Assembly (NCBI GenBank): GCA_033063855.1
Contig: CP093829.1
Coordinates: 20,739,537-20,803,536, forward strand
Direction of reading: 5' to 3'
DNA: 64,000 nt
Source: Smittia aterrima
Taxonomy: Eukaryota; Arthropoda; Insecta; Diptera; Chironomidae
Shown here: positions 20,206 through 34,065 of the stretch, piece by piece
Layout of the letters: every line of letters starts with the position of its first letter
Numbering within the stretch: the first letter of the stretch is position 1
The notes under the pieces: generated by a model
Database searches by the model: none
What the model saw: the letters and a program-made list of their open reading frames with translations, nothing else
What the model was told of the DNA's origin: nothing
Program-made: the position numbers and the translations under genes

Positions 20206-23200
20206 TTAATCTGGTAAGATGTGAACAAAGCTAACTGGGAACATTCCTCTTCGTGCTGGATCATTTTCAACAACTCCTTCCATCCAGTTCTCATCATCCG
20301 TTCGCTCGTTTAGCACAACGAGAATCTCTCCTTCTTTAAACTCAAGTTCATCGTCGTTATCGGCATTACAATCGTACAAAGCACGACAACGTTTCAATCC
20401 AGCCTTAAATGGAATTTAATCGTTATGAAGTCAAAAATTATTTAAAGATAAATAAACTTACGTAATTTATCGGATGAATTGTGACTCCTGGACTTGGCAA
20501 TCGATCGTCAGACAATAAACTTGTATTTGAATGAATGTTGTTTGAACTGTCTAAAGAAGAGTCAAGATCTCCATATTTCCCGTAATCGCCATACGTTGAA
20601 GAATTTGTAATCGAATCATTAAATGACTGAAATCAAAATAGAAATTAAATAACTTTGCCTTCTTAATTATTTAAGATTGTTACCTTTCTTATCGGTGTAC
20701 CCGATTGAGCTCTTGAAGCGTTTTGGTCCTTTAATGAGTTCAAACTCTCACTAGATTGTCCGTTCGAAATAGATTTATCTGAAAGAGTAACCAAAAGTTA
20801 GCACCTGTTAAACCATAATTATTTAATTGATATCAATTACCATTTGTTGTCTGCGGCGGTGGCATTCTTGGTCGATTATTTACAGGTTTTAGTTGTGGGA
20901 TTTCTCCTGCTGGCGGCAACACAAGTTTCGCTCCAGCTTGAGATTAAATTGGAATTAGTTTATTAAAAAATGATTAAAACATCTTCAAACTCACCTAAGT
21001 TGATGCTTCGAGTTATTGAATCACTGCTTGGTGATCGTTTGTGACTAGCTTTACTCGCTTGCATCATATATGGCTCGAACCTTTCATAAACTTTGTTGTC
21101 AAAATGTTGTTGTGGTTGAATTTGTGGCGTGTTATTATTGTTGTTGCTGTTCATTGAATTTCTCGGCGGATGCGGCAAAGTGCTTATGTTGTTACCAGAA
21201 TTGTAAATATCTGAGAGATCATAACTTTGCTGATAACGTCCGACGCTATGTGGCAGTGTTCCATATATTGGCTGTTGTGGTTGAGCTCCTGTAGCAGGTG
21301 CATTAGGAGCACTTCTCTTCTTTGCAGCTGACGATGTAAGATTTACTAAAATTAAAAGATTCATTTAGAAATAAATTTAGATTGAAACTTATCAAAACTT
21401 ACTTGCTGCTGATTTCCGACTTTGATTACTAGCAACTGAATGTGTAGAGCGACTTGTAATAGAGCTTGGGCTTGAAGCACCGCCAGGTTGCACACTTCCG
21501 TATTGAGGAAAGCTCATCTGTTGTTTTGGACTTGTTCCTAAGCCGTGACCGTATCCAACCGAAATCTGTCGATTTGAACTTGTTGAGTTAACTGAGATTG
21601 TTGGACTTGTGCCACTCTTAATTGAGTCGCAAGTGGATGATCGTGAGCGCAATGTTACAGGCGAGTCACCAATAAAGCTTGGCGGTCTCGATTTGCGCCT
21701 CTATCAATTGTGTTCGCAGTGCGATGGGGTGCAAAAAGGAAAAACACACAAAAAAAAGAAAGAGACCAAAAAATTCCGTGCGGGAAAGCGATAATGGGAG
21801 AGATGATAAAAGTTACACGGAGCATGGATCCCAATCTCACAAAATACCGATAAATTGGCGTGGGAGGTTCAACTTGTCAAAAGGAGGAAGATTGAATTTA
21901 TTTGTCGTCCCAACCAATCGCTCGAACTGAAGGGCTTTTGTTTTACTTACGCGTTCGTCTAAAGCTGTGTCATCATCAGAGAAATCGGTTGATCCATCAT
22001 CATGAGGCGGCGGAAGATTCCAATCAGTGTTAATGTGATCGAAAGCACTTTTCTCTCGTCGCATAGCTTGTTCGAGCATCTCTTTGCAAACATCGTTTCC
22101 CTGTTCAATCGCCAAATCCAATGGCGTTTTGTTCTGTGAATTTTTAATCTCGTATTCCGCGCCAGATCGAAGCAAAAGTTTCATGCACTCGCGACGATCG
22201 TACATGGCACAGAAATGTAATGGCGTGTTCTTCCCTCCATCTGGTGAAGTCGACTCAGACGATGGGCTTGTCTGCTTGTTCAATCCTTGTAATGGAATAT
22301 TTTGAATCAAAAAGTCCACAATATGCAAGGACGATCCCATTTCTCTGAGAACTGCTAAATGTAGAGCAGTTTCGCCATACTCAGACGAAGGAAGAGTTGC
22401 TGTGAAGTCAGCGCCTTCGGCCCACACTTGAAGCAGTTGACTGAGATCTGCATTGACCACAGCTTGTTCTAAATCAACTCGTAAGTCTGTCTCATCAGCG
22501 CAAGTACGCATAATGTAACGTTTGGCAACATATTTAGCGCGAATGAAATCGTAACGCTCTTCCATGCTTGAGTCAGGATGGATCTTGTTAGATTTTCCGA
22601 GAGTAGCCTCCAATATTTCATTCAACTGATTGTTTCCCATTTCACGAGCAATCAGAAGATGCGCTGTTTTAAGATTATCCAACGTTAGCGATTGAATTCT
22701 TGAATGATGAACTCCTAGATCGCGATGTACTCCGGAACATTGTATGCAGACGACAATTCCGAAGTTTATGCTTATCCATGTCACATCATTGCGCGAACCA
22801 CAGTCGCAGCATTGATCATTGCCAGGAAGACTTTGGATGTGTCTGATAATAGTCTTTTGAAGTTCCATCAAGCCTGGACTCATTTGCTGTTGATGTCCCG
22901 ACTCGTGTTGGAAGGATTTCGCGAGAGCTTTCTCTTTACAATTAATCAGAACTGACATCCAAGCTTTTTGATCTGCTTCGTCTTCAGCTTGGAAATGGTA
23001 TGGCCGATTGTAACTGATCAGATCGAAGCTTCTTTTCTCATCGGGAACTGGCTTTATTTGGCACGTGAGTAGGTTGACTCGTGTTGGAGGCTTGGTCTCG
23101 TCAGCGTGGCAAATGTCCAAAAATCCGTCTTCGGAGACGCGACAACGTCGCTTCTGCCACACCCTTCGAACTTTTCCTTCGCTCTTCTTGTACAGATGAC

Positions 23201-26200
23201 CTGAGCGAGTTACACCATGATTTTTATCGCCTTGAAGCTGATGTAAGCTGTAGGCAGTTCCTTTGTCGGTAACAACATTCTGTAAAAGAAAATTTGTTTC
23301 ATTAAAAATGAGATTTCAAAGCTTTCGTTATCTTACTTCAACTCGATCAAAGTCTGGAGTGCTTCTAAGCAAAGTCCTAAGCTCAATAAGCTTTTTCTTC
23401 TCTTCATCTTGCTTTTGTCTTATCGCTTGAAGCTTCATGCTCAAGTCTTCAATATATGTTCCAAAGTGAGCAATTGTTTTCAAGCCATCCTTAAAATAGC
23501 TGCAAGAAACGAATAAAAGTTAATAAAAGCTGAAAAGTGATTGACGTCGAGTGGAGTCTCACTTATTCTGAGCGTGATAATATTCGACTAAATGCTGAAG
23601 CAATTCAATGCCCTTTTTGGTTTTGATTTCATTGAACTTGATAAGATACTCGCACATCTGCAGTTGAAAGACGCGACGTTCTTTCTCCATCTCCTCGGCA
23701 ATTTCAGCCGCAGAGACTTCCGATCGAATCATTCCAACTTCTTTGGCTTGGGCTTTCTTTTCCTTTTCGATCTTAAGGAATTTGCTGTCGTAATCTTTGG
23801 CTGCTTTGTCAAACGGTCTCTTCATTTCACCTTTCTGTCCACGAAGTTCTGATTTGAGTAGGGAATCAACAGGAAACATAATAATGTTGCTGATGTTTTG
23901 CATCTAAAAGAAAAGTCGTTTCACATTAAAAATTCATTTGTCATGATGATGAGACAGGGACTAACCAATGTTTTCATCAGAGCTGACAGCTCTTTTGTCA
24001 CAACGGAGAATTTCAAAAATGCAGCTCCAATATCAGGCTCCTCCTTTGACAAAGCAACGCTACCAAGTCGCTCCAACGCCCGAACCAAACACATCTCATT
24101 GTCAACGTGAATGTTCCCGGAGTTGTTTATTGCTTTCGATGCCTTTTTGAGTTTCGTCAGCCCTTCACGGTCGAACTCCAAGGTCTGCAAAGAACATTTT
24201 TAAATTAATATTTTCATGATACAGAAATCGATTAGCACAGGAAATGATGGAAGCGCTTTGCAATTTGCCATTGACATGGCAAACGAATTAGATTTTATTT
24301 TAAATTTTCCTTTTCTCGTTTAATCGATCAAAGAGACGAGAGTTTGACATTATCATGTGGAAAACACTCGTGCATAAACCTTCGCTTTTTATTTCTGCTT
24401 TCGTCCTTTTCCAATGGCAAATCTTTTTCAATTCGGATAGTTTACAAGCCGCCTTCTAAAAAGGAACGATGTCCATAAAGTTTTACGAAAGGACAGGTGA
24501 AGAATGTTTAAAAGAGAAGAAGTAAGATTTTTCGTTGACACCTGGTTTCAGTCCCTGGCCAAACCAGAAAATTCTCGAGAATTCGTTGAAACGAAATTTC
24601 ATCGCGCGCTTAAATTTCCGAGCCAATGACCATCTGCTCTCCGTAAATTAAATGAATTCTCGGCTGCTTTAGGCGCATTGTTGCCAAAATGGCCAACAAG
24701 TTTTCATTTTTACAGACAGGATTTATTTGGCACTGTTTCCACGAATTGATTGTGATGACGGATCTTGAATATTTAATATTTTTATAAGCTTTAATTTTTA
24801 CAAGCCGATTAAAGACATTTTTAGCGAAAAATCGGATTTAAATCCATTCAATTGAGATTTTTTAAATAAGAGCAAACTTCTTTCGGATTAAATCGATTTT
24901 CTCTCGATTCGAATCTTTTTATCAAAATCCTGGCACTCGAGCGTCGATGGGAAATGATTAATTTCAACATGCTTTACTGTTCTTGCTGGAAAAATTTAAA
25001 TGCTTTAATAATAAAACTGAAATGATTTTATGCAAAATTATTCGGAGCAGGGCCAAACCCTTTTACGCAAAAAAAGGTTCGCAAATTAAATACAACGAAT
25101 CACTCCCATTAAGGATTCCTCTGTGAACTTGAGCTTTTGATTGTACAGCGAAGCAAATAAATTAAAGAGAAATGATATTGACAATCTTTGCTACATCAAA
25201 CGGCTCTCATCGGAAAACAACGATTGCCACTTATAGCATCGAATGATTGATGAGACTGCAACTAAATTAGCTCTTCACTTAGCTCGTTAGCGAAGGAAAC
25301 TTTAGTAAGAAAAAGATAACAATGGAACTCAAGAGCTATTGTACAAACAACCTGAAGTCAACGCAAATCGTTTTTACATAAAACAAGTTGCAAAAGATTG
25401 AACTTGAATTTTTTTTATCAAAAAGAAGCAGAAATTGATTCTACGATTCTGCGAAGCATAACAACACAAAAGTTCTTTGAAGCAACATTATCGTTGCCTC
25501 ATATTTCAAGTTTCGAATCCACCTCCGATGCAATCACAAAAGAATAATTGTCGCTTTTTCTCGCACACTTCAGTTGAATAACTTTATTTTTTTGCATAAC
25601 AATGTGTCACACATGATTGTCAAGGGGCATTCATCAGGCGTCTCCCATTCAACCAAAGTGTTGAATAGAATCGTCGCAGCCACGTTTTTATATTCCGCCG
25701 ACCATATTCATTAGCGGGTTAATTTTATTAGCCCAATCAAAGCACAATTGCTTTTTCTCTTTTGCTAGTAGTAGATTACAAACCATTAATTATTAAGTTG
25801 AGACACTAATTGAGCGATAAATCTTAGTTATGATTTTCAGTGAGTGTGACATGCATGTCTCTTTCACTTGCAGCTTCGCTATTGATATGAAGAAAATCAC
25901 AATTTTCTTCTAAAGAATCCGCAAACTAATGAACGAAATCCAATTTATTGTTTGAGCTCGCACATAGTTCGTCGAACATTCAATTTGAAGGAAGTGGAAT
26001 TATTTGAAAGGTGTTATTGCTTTCATTGTTTTTTCAGTCGCACTTCTTCGTTGAAATGCACTTCACGATGTCTTCCTTTTGAGTTTGAAAATTATTATTC
26101 AGGTCCAATAAGAGCCCGCGATTGAAATGAAACTTTTTTGTTTCTTCAATTAAATGCATTCGAGGCACAAATTAATTATGAATTAATTAGAAGTTCGTGC

Positions 26201-29200
26201 TGATCGAAAGAATGTCTACGATGAGCTCATCTTTTATTTCCTCACTAACAGGTGGCTTCGACTTAAAGTATTTTTGAAATAAAACAGAATGCAATCGATG
26301 ACTCAGTAAACTTTCGATTTAAATGTGAATTACGAGAAGAAAAAGAAACTTCCAGGAATATTCAGATAATGACGAAGAAACTTGAAGAATTATTAGATCC
26401 AAGAGAACTTGTCATGAGAACTTTAGCAAATACTAAGCGTCTACATCCGTTCGTTCTCGGCCGTGTAATTCCAAATGAAAATTGAACCATAAACAGTTTT
26501 TAACACAAGACGAGTTTCCGGTGAAGTGTTTCACGACATTCCAATCGACGACCTGCACTGGACACACATCGTTATTACCTTCAATTGAATCAAATTGGGG
26601 AAATCTCTTGTTGCGTGCATGAAATTGCTTTTTTTTATAAAGGGAAGTTGATTATAGTTCGTCGCTCCGCATGGTGAACGAATGTGAAAAGCAAAGAATT
26701 GGCAAGGCCGCTGAAACAAACGATGAAGCAAACAAACGTACACGCGTCTCAATATTTCCAGCGCACCTTTCACTCAACCGACCGTTAAGCCACTCAATAT
26801 GGTCACACGACAAGTAATGAGTGCAGAGAGCAAAGAAATTTATCACATCAAAAGTGTTCGCCTCGCTTCGACATTTTCCAAGCTGTATATGATATCATCA
26901 TTCAATTGACCTCGCTTTGCATGTTCGCGATTGTTGTTTACATGACTTTTAACCACAGAGCTAACAATACTTATAATGATTCTTCAAACGCCATCATAAA
27001 CGAATTAAAGCATTGAGCGTCGATGACAAAAGTTGTTTCAGAGTTGAAAACGAAGTGGAACGGGGTTAAAATAGAAATTATTAGCTTCGATTGAATAGAT
27101 CGATGGACAAAAATATAAAATTTACTTTCAAACGCATGACATAGTATCTCTCTCTCTAGTGAGATATGAACAACAGCTTCATCACTTTCTGTTGAGTGTT
27201 TGACCTGCTTTCCGGATGTGAACGAGGAATTTTCATCATCACTTCATGTGACTTATTGTGTTGAGTGAATGTTGAGAGGAATCCCGGAAAAGCCTTGACC
27301 TGATTTCTTATGGAAAAGTTGGAAACGGGAAACTTTCAAATACCATCAGCATTACTAAACAGGTTTTCAGCTCTGAGCTTATGTAAACAGAATTCGGTGA
27401 ATTTATTTTCTTTGAAACTTTTTTTATCCTCGTCAGAATTTTTATTTTATATGCTTATCGCGCGACTCTTGACAACCACACGAGAACGCACTGAAAAATG
27501 ATTGACAAAGCAGCAGAAAATCGATTAGATAAAGACACAGAATGAGTTTAAAAACGTCTCGTGACACATCGACTCACTCTCTCTTTCCCTGTGAAAACTT
27601 TCTCGTTGTATTTGCGTCGTAAATTTTACCATCTTCTCGTTTGACGAAATTTTATTTTACTGCAATAGATTTTACGATGAATGTTTTGCAGAAAATTATT
27701 TCTGTCCTTCGAGTTCTGCTAAACAGAAACCAGAAGCGTGGAGAGCTTTGCCAGAATCATATTTAGAAAATTCAATAAAGTGTTGGGTAAAGAGATTAAA
27801 ATACCAAAATGTTAATGTCACAAGGGAATGTTGTGGCAAAGCAAAGCATTAAAAATACTTCATTATACGAACTTATTGAAATTTGAAACTGTACACACTC
27901 ATAACGTAAGAAGAATGAGTCGATGTTTAAAGATAATTTTGCAAGGTTCAACAAAAGACGCGATTGACTTTTTCCAGGTAGAAAATAATATTTTGCAAAC
28001 TAAAAACTTTGATTCGTTGACGATTCCGATGCGAACAAAAAGAGAAGAATGAACTCTCGGAAATTGTAAATAATCATTCAACCTGAAACGAGCATAATGA
28101 GGAATAAGACGAAAGAAATCCTTTTGTTAAGAAGCGCAAGAGCAATTTCGAGGAGGGCATGTGGAAAGAAATTAGATTGAAAAATTTTAGAGCTCCGGGT
28201 GATGAAGATTTTTCCATGATTTGCAGCCTCGTTGAAACGGATTCGATTTTGGAAACAAAGAAATAAGAGCAGCTCTCCCAATTTTCTTTTCTCTCGATAT
28301 GCGAAATGAAAAGCTGTTACCTTGAACTCTAAGGATGAATAAGAAGCGAAGAATATGCAATTACTATAGATTTGTTGTTAGCGTAGCAAGAAACCGAGAA
28401 AATAGAAAGAAAACAAAACGAAATCCCCAGGTGTTGGACCAAAAATTGGATTCCACTCGAAAAAAAACGTTGTTTGCTTCGCTTTCATCAAAACTATAAA
28501 CAAACTCGAGAAGTTCTCGTCGAGAAGTCATGAGTCATTAACGAGTTTTTTGTTGAGACGATCTTTGGGATTAAAATCATGATTGAAGTTCCCAAAAGAC
28601 AAGACGACGCCGAGAAGTGTCCTTGAGATGATTTTTAACGTTTCTGTCAAATAAACACGAAAGAACCTTTTGCCCTACTCGTTTCGTGTTTCCAATTTTA
28701 CAAGATGCAACTCAATTGTAACATAAACATTAAACATGATCCAGAAACGATCTGCCATTGAAAACTGGGTCAACATAACAAAACAGATTCGAGACTATCG
28801 CTCGCTCTCGAAAACATTTCGGCGGATATCTTTTCCATATACTCGCCTCTCCTCGCTTTGAGATGTGTCTTGAAGGCAACAACAGCAACAGTATTTATTT
28901 CGAGACTTTTTGCTCTTTCCTCTTGTTCGACTTTTCGTTTGATCAGTTTTTTGGGATTTTCATGCGAAGGAAAGGTAATCCAATTGGATTATGAGATAGA
29001 ACTTCCTTTAAGGAAGTGAGTGAACGAGACTTTATTTTTTTATCGCCAGTTGGTAGACAATTATCAAGAACCATCAAGAAATTGACAGCTGTCGTACATT
29101 TTCAGACATTTCTGTTAGAATTGAAACAATAAATAAATTGCTAGACATTTGCAGTTCCTTCTTGCATCGCCATGCCGGATAAAAGCCATTGAGTAAATTT

Positions 29201-29915
29201 TGAGCGAAGTGATTTTGCTATTTCTCTTGTTTCTTTCGTTTCTTTTATATTTTTGAATCGACAAACAACAACAAAGTTTGAGCAAGAAAGAACGGATAGG
29301 GACAAAAAATGTGTAACATTCACCTCTTGATGGATTTTTTTTTTGTGTCTACCAACTCTCACGATGTGCCATCGGGCTCTAAAGAAATTGATTCAAGGCT
29401 ACATCGTAAATGAAATTCAACCGTTAAACTGCTTTTTAATTGATGAAGATATGGAGGAGAACAGATGAGTCACAGTGGACGATTGAAACGAAGGAATGAA
29501 GTTTTAATGAAGCTTTGAGTAGATTGATTTAATTATGAGCAAGTTGAATATTTCTCCACTTATTGGATTACTGAATGAAATGATAAAAGAAGAGGACAAG
29601 AACTCGACTTTTCTCGCCATCATCCGTCATCAATTCCGATAATGAAACGTATGATTTCTTGGAGTGGGTCGAATGTTGGTGAGAAGTTAAGCGCGAAAGC
29701 TTAATTGGATTTTGATGGCATTTCCATTTAATTCCGTTCTCTCGTTGATGGATTGCATTGCTTCCCCTTCTAAATTTCCCTCAGCTCACCTCTTCTAACG
29801 TCGAAATTGTCTGCCGCATGTTGTTCATGCGAGACACGAAAGTGCTGGTGATGGGACTTTTGTAATCCGCTGAGCATTCCTCAACGAACTCTGATACTCC
29901 GATTAAAGCAGGCAT
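20206..29915 (-). CDS. Asap: ASAP: ArfGAP with BAR, PH, ankyrin and SH3 domains
   Basis: Eleven coding exons: 29790-29915, 23966-24184, 23563-23903, 23337-23499, 21951-23279, 21403-21700, 20995-21345, 20841-20936, 20684-20778, 20462-20626 and 20206-20403. All phases agree and give 1126 residues. Exon 1 supplies the family N-terminus (MPALIGVSEFVEE...SPITSTFVSRM). BAR fills residues about 30-300 (EEMEKERRVFQLQMCEYLIK). PH follows (SGHLYKKSEGKVRRVWQKRR). ArfGAP has the zinc finger CCDCGSRNDVTWISINFGIV..CIQCSGVHRDLG with the catalytic Arg in HHSRIQSL. Three ankyrin repeats, a Pro/Ser/Asn-rich linker (PRMPPPQTT) and a C-terminal SH3 (CRALYDCNADNDDELEF...FPVSFVHILPD) complete the protein. ASAP proteins stimulate GTP hydrolysis on Arf1/Arf5 and link membrane curvature to focal adhesions, podosomes and Golgi traffic. 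MEAF6 is divergent, 584 bp away. Confidence 0.95.
24185..29789 (-). other. ASAP intron 1 (5.6 kb), no nested gene seen
   Basis: This intron separates the isolated first coding exon from the rest of ASAP. Its boundaries are GTGAGC at 29789 and TTCTTTGCAG at 24185. Introns elsewhere in the gene are 50-250 bp. The longest open frames inside it (26531-26846, 29141-29362) show no family likeness or splice context. Long first introns of insect genes often hold enhancers or alternative promoters, but I see no specific element. Confidence 0.7.
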
Positions 29916-30499
29916 TTTTCTGCTTTTATTTATTTTTTTTCTCTTGCGAAAAACTTCTAACGCCTTATTTTTATTTTCACTACTTTTCTCAGTTATTCCA
30001 CTTGAGACTCAGGAAATATTTCTTCAAGAACTTTTATTAACTCTTAATGTTGCTTCACTTGATTATGAATTTCATGAGCCTCCTCATCTTGATTTTTTCA
30101 CAAACTTTTTCTTCCACTGGATTTTATTTTATTTTCTTCTATTTTTTGCAATTTATACGCCGCGAATAGATTTTCACTTATTTTTCAACTTCGGAATCTT
30201 CCACGGCGTAAACCTCACTTGCTGGGAACGTCTCCGGAAATATCCAATGAATTTTACAATCTTTAACTCCCTCCGATTCTGTTTCCACGAATTTTATAAA
30301 ATAATGTTTCCAAATCCAGAAGCAGATTTCAAGCGACTCATGCGACAATCGTGTGCAGTGAACAATCAAAGAATTACGAGAAGTCGTCGTAGCGGACTAC
30401 CCTCGATTGTGTGAGTGTGTGTGTTAGTTTGTTTTATTTTCCGCGAAAAACGAGGAAATATTTAATTCAATCAAACAGACTCTTCCGATCTCAATTAAA
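29916..30499. other. Divergent promoter region between ASAP and MEAF6
   Basis: 584 bp separate the two start codons. A plus-strand open frame (29944-30414) is Phe/Leu-rich, starts at TTG and overlaps what must be leader or promoter sequence for both genes; I regard it as chance. A short GTGTGAGTGTGTGTG run lies at about 30408-30424. No TATA pair is obvious, consistent with housekeeping promoters. Confidence 0.5.
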
Positions 30500-31175
30500 A
30501 TGACTTCAAAAGCATCATCAACAAGTGCGATGGATAGTCGCAAAGAACTTTCAGAGCTAATTAAACGGAAAGCTGAAATATCGGTAAAATAAAATGTTTG
30601 TTTACAAAATGTTTTTGTTTTCTAAACTTCTTTCGTTACAGGCTGATCTCGAGAGTTTGGAGCGGCAAATCTTTGCGTTTGAAGGATCATATCTTGAAGA
30701 CACTCAACTTTATGGCAACATCATCCGTGGATGGGACAGATATCTTACAACGAATAAAAATACGAACTCCAAAGCAGATAAAAGAAATAGGAAGTTTAAG
30801 GAAAACGAGCGACTCTTCAGTAAATCAAGTGTAACGTCCTCGGTAATTAGGATTTGAGCTGATTACTCTGCAGATTGATTAATAACAAATTATTTTTAGG
30901 CTGCTGTAAGTGGAACTCTTGCAGTTGAACCGAAAGCCGATTCCAGCGATGACGAAACTTTGCTGATCTCTTCCTCGAATCTTCATCACTCAGATTTTAG
31001 CATGAAAATGGAAAACAAATATTCTTCTCATGACAGTGGTGAGCATCAATCAGAAATTGATTCTTCCTGGAAGATCTTTACTCAATTTAATATTTTTACA
31101 GACTCTGCAAGTCGAGCCGGAAATAGCTCAATGAAGAAAGCGATCCATCCAAATAAGAAAATGCGACATAAGTAG
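30500..31175 (+). CDS. MEAF6: MEAF6/Eaf6, histone acetyltransferase complex subunit
   Basis: Four exons, 30500-30583, 30642-30842, 30900-31038 and 31102-31175, give 165 residues. The family signature is nearly unchanged: SRKELSELIKRKAEIS, then LESLERQIFAFEGSYLEDTQ and LYGNIIRGWDRYLTTNKNTN in a coiled coil (residues 13-90). The C-terminal half is Ser-rich and ends with the basic PNKKMRHK. Eaf6 is a scaffold subunit of NuA4/TIP60 and MOZ/MORF/HBO1 acetyltransferase complexes in the nucleus. An AATAAA lies at 31205-31210. MTF-1 begins only 130 bp downstream on the same strand. Confidence 0.95.
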
Positions 31176-31304
31176 ATCCATCCATGTAAATATCTAAGAA
31201 ACTAAATAAAAGAAAAGAAAAATCAAACAAAATGTTTTAATCGGGCAAACCAAAGTTGAGTTCAAGTCCCCGCTCGTGGAGCAAAAAAACTTCAGAAATT
31301 TACG

Positions 31305-34065
31305 ATGAACGAATTAAATTCAGAACGCAGCTTCATTAAAAATGAACAACATCTCATGGACAGTGAACTAGATCTTCAGAACGTCATTGAAGATTTCGAC
31401 AGGATCATCTATCAAATACCTGAAGAATTTACATTAAATTCCGACTACAGCGAATCCAATCACAACTCCAATGAATTTACGTTCAGCATTGGAGACAGCG
31501 GTGACAGAGGGTAAGTCGAGTGCAGTGAACATTCCCAGTGAATTATTACAATTAATTCCTTATTTGGAATCAAACTTCTCTTTTGCGTCGGAAAAACATT
31601 TTCTCGAGTGACGACCTCTGGAAATTTCCTCTCACACACTTTTGGTCTGTTTTCTTTGCAGAACAATTCATCATCAGATTAACGAGAATGAAATTAACTT
31701 GACAATTCGACCGAGTCGTCAAGACAATTTCTTCGGTGAACCCTCTCACGCGACTATCACAATAGAGGTGAGTCAGAGAAAACTTCGCAGCTTTTGTGGA
31801 CATGCTCGATAATTTCATTTCCCATCAACTTGTTGCTTTACAAATGGTCCAAATGTGTTAGCAAATCTTTCGTTAAAGTTCAGAGTTTACGAAGATGAGA
31901 TGACGAATTCTCTCACATAATCCGAGATAAGATTCCTTATCTTAAAGAATTTTTGAATAACACACTGATATCGTTAGAAACAAACAACTCAAGCGATGAT
32001 TTGATGTTTTAATGTTGATCGCGTAGAATCATCTTAAAATAGTCCTCCATAATGCGAAGAAAAAAAACTCTCTTAGGTTGCCGATGTTTCATTTAGAAAC
32101 GCGCAGCCAATAATTCCCGTGGAGGTCTATTTTTATACTTTTCTCACTCTTCCTTTTCATGATGTGACGGCAGGTGGGAACAGATCAGTGTACATGTGCA
32201 ATATTTTACTGTGCATAGCTTATCTGCACGTCTTCGCTTATCGCGTTTGTATTTCGACTTAAAAATTACTTTTACAATTGCAGGGAAGTGATCCATCAAT
32301 TCTAGCAAGGTATACATGTAATTATGAGGCGTGTACCCGATCTTACAGCACAGTCGGAAATTTGAGGACACATCTGAAGACTCATAAAGGTAAATTATAA
32401 TCTGACAGATTATTTGTACTTGTCGGAGCAATTATCAATGTCATTACAAGCGTTTTTTCTTATCTCTTTGTGTAACAGGTGAATATCGTTTTAAATGTGC
32501 TGAGAATGGATGTGGGAAGGCTTTCCTTACTTCATACTCTTTGAAGATTCACATTAGAGTTCATACAAAGGTAAAATAGAAATTTCTTTTTAATTAATTT
32601 TGTTAAATATTTTTATTTTAGATAAAACCATTTGAATGCACTGAGAATGGCTGCGAAAAAGCTTTCAATACTCGCTATCGACTACGAGCTCATCTTCGAT
32701 TGCACAATGGAGAAACCTTCAACTGCAGCAATTGCGCCAAATTCTTTACGACATTGAGCGATCTCAAGAAACATTTTAGAACTCATACTCAGGAGCGTCC
32801 CTATAAGTAAGATTTAAGTTTTTCCCATTTTCTCTTTAAATCGCAAGGATCTAAAAATAGATTTGCGTAAATTTTTGTTTGTTTAGCAATGAACTTGTTT
32901 GTTTTGAATCGTCGTCAAACATAATGAGTTCTTTGATATCAAAACTAATTTTCTCTTCAATTTTTATTTTAGATGCGCTGAATGTCTAAAAGCTTTTACA
33001 GCGTCTCATCACTTGAAAACTCATTTAAGAATTCATTCGGGAGAAAAGCCTTACAAGTGCAATCGAGTTGATCATGAATGCAGCAAAGCCTTCTCAACGC
33101 CTCACTCATTAAAATCGCATCTTAAGACTCACGATAAGAAAACTCACGATCGATCAAAAAGCTGTTCACCATACAACGACCAAAGAATCAAGAAAGAACT
33201 CAACTTTACAACGTCCTCTGATCTTTATCCATCAAGTGGCTCATCCTCTTCTGATAACGATTCCATGCTCTTCGATAACAACGGGAGCATGCTACAATTT
33301 CACATCGTTGATGGAAATGGGAATAACGTTAAATATTCTGCCATTAATTACGTTTCATCACCTCAAGTAACTCATTCACTCAGCACAAAAGAAGCTATGC
33401 AACTATCTCTAGCCAACGAAGTTGAGATGGGAGCACCTTTGGATTCTCAATGGGTCGATATTTCTGTGCTTGCCAATCAGAAGTCAGGTATTCCATCGAC
33501 GCCCGTGAAATCTTCTTGTGTAGCTCTATCCACGATGATACCAAGTTATGTGAATCTGCCATCTTATCAAACGCATAGCGAATCAATCGAGTCGTATCTG
33601 AACAACAACGAAGGAGAAGATCAAACGATGAAAGAGCTCAACGATTTGATTCTGTCAAATGAATTTGATGCTGAAGGAAAAACCTTGAAATCAATCACAG
33701 CAGAAGCTGGAATCTGCCAATGTACGAACTGCAAGTGCGATCCTCTACAAGAAAATGGTTGCGTGGGAGGATGTGGACCAGAAAAGCCTTGCCGAGGTTC
33801 CGAAACGACCAAAAATGACCAAGCTGGACAAATGGAAATCGACACGAAATCTTTAATCGAAGAAATTGACTCACTTAACGTCGACACAACTAGAACTCAA
33901 CCAGCAGCATCGTCTTGCGATTGCAAAAGCACAAAAGATGCAGTCGACAAAGGATGTTGTGTCGTGATTTGTTTAAAAACTCTTGAGACCGTCAATGCCG
34001 ACAAAGAACACGGATGCGGTGAGAAGAAGTCATGCTCTACAGAAATGTCTAATTTCGTCGTTTAA
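31305..34065 (+). CDS. MTF-1: MTF-1, metal-responsive zinc-finger transcription factor
   Basis: Six exons, 31305-31510, 31662-31767, 32284-32389, 32479-32570, about 32622-32806 and 32973-34065, give about 595 residues. An acidic N-terminus precedes six tandem C2H2 fingers (about residues 112-290). These include CNYEACTRSYSTVGNLRTHL, CAENGCGKAFLTSYSLKIHI, CSNCAKFFTTLSDLKKHFRT and CAECLKAFTASHHLKTHLRI. Fingers 1-3 and 6 have the long Cys spacing of MTF-1, and finger 1 is followed by KTHKGEYRF. The C-terminus carries two Cys clusters: CQCTNCKCDPLQENGCVGGC, and CDCK...GCCVVIC ending CGEKKSC. Such clusters are used by insect MTF-1 in metal sensing. MTF-1 binds metal response elements and activates metallothionein genes under zinc, copper or cadmium load. 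An AATAAA lies at 34261. The start of exon 5 may be off by one base. Confidence 0.9.

Noticed and set aside
29944..30414. 156-codon Phe/Leu-rich plus-strand open frame
   Set aside because: Starts at TTG in T-rich DNA within the ASAP-MEAF6 divergent promoter region; no family or splice support.
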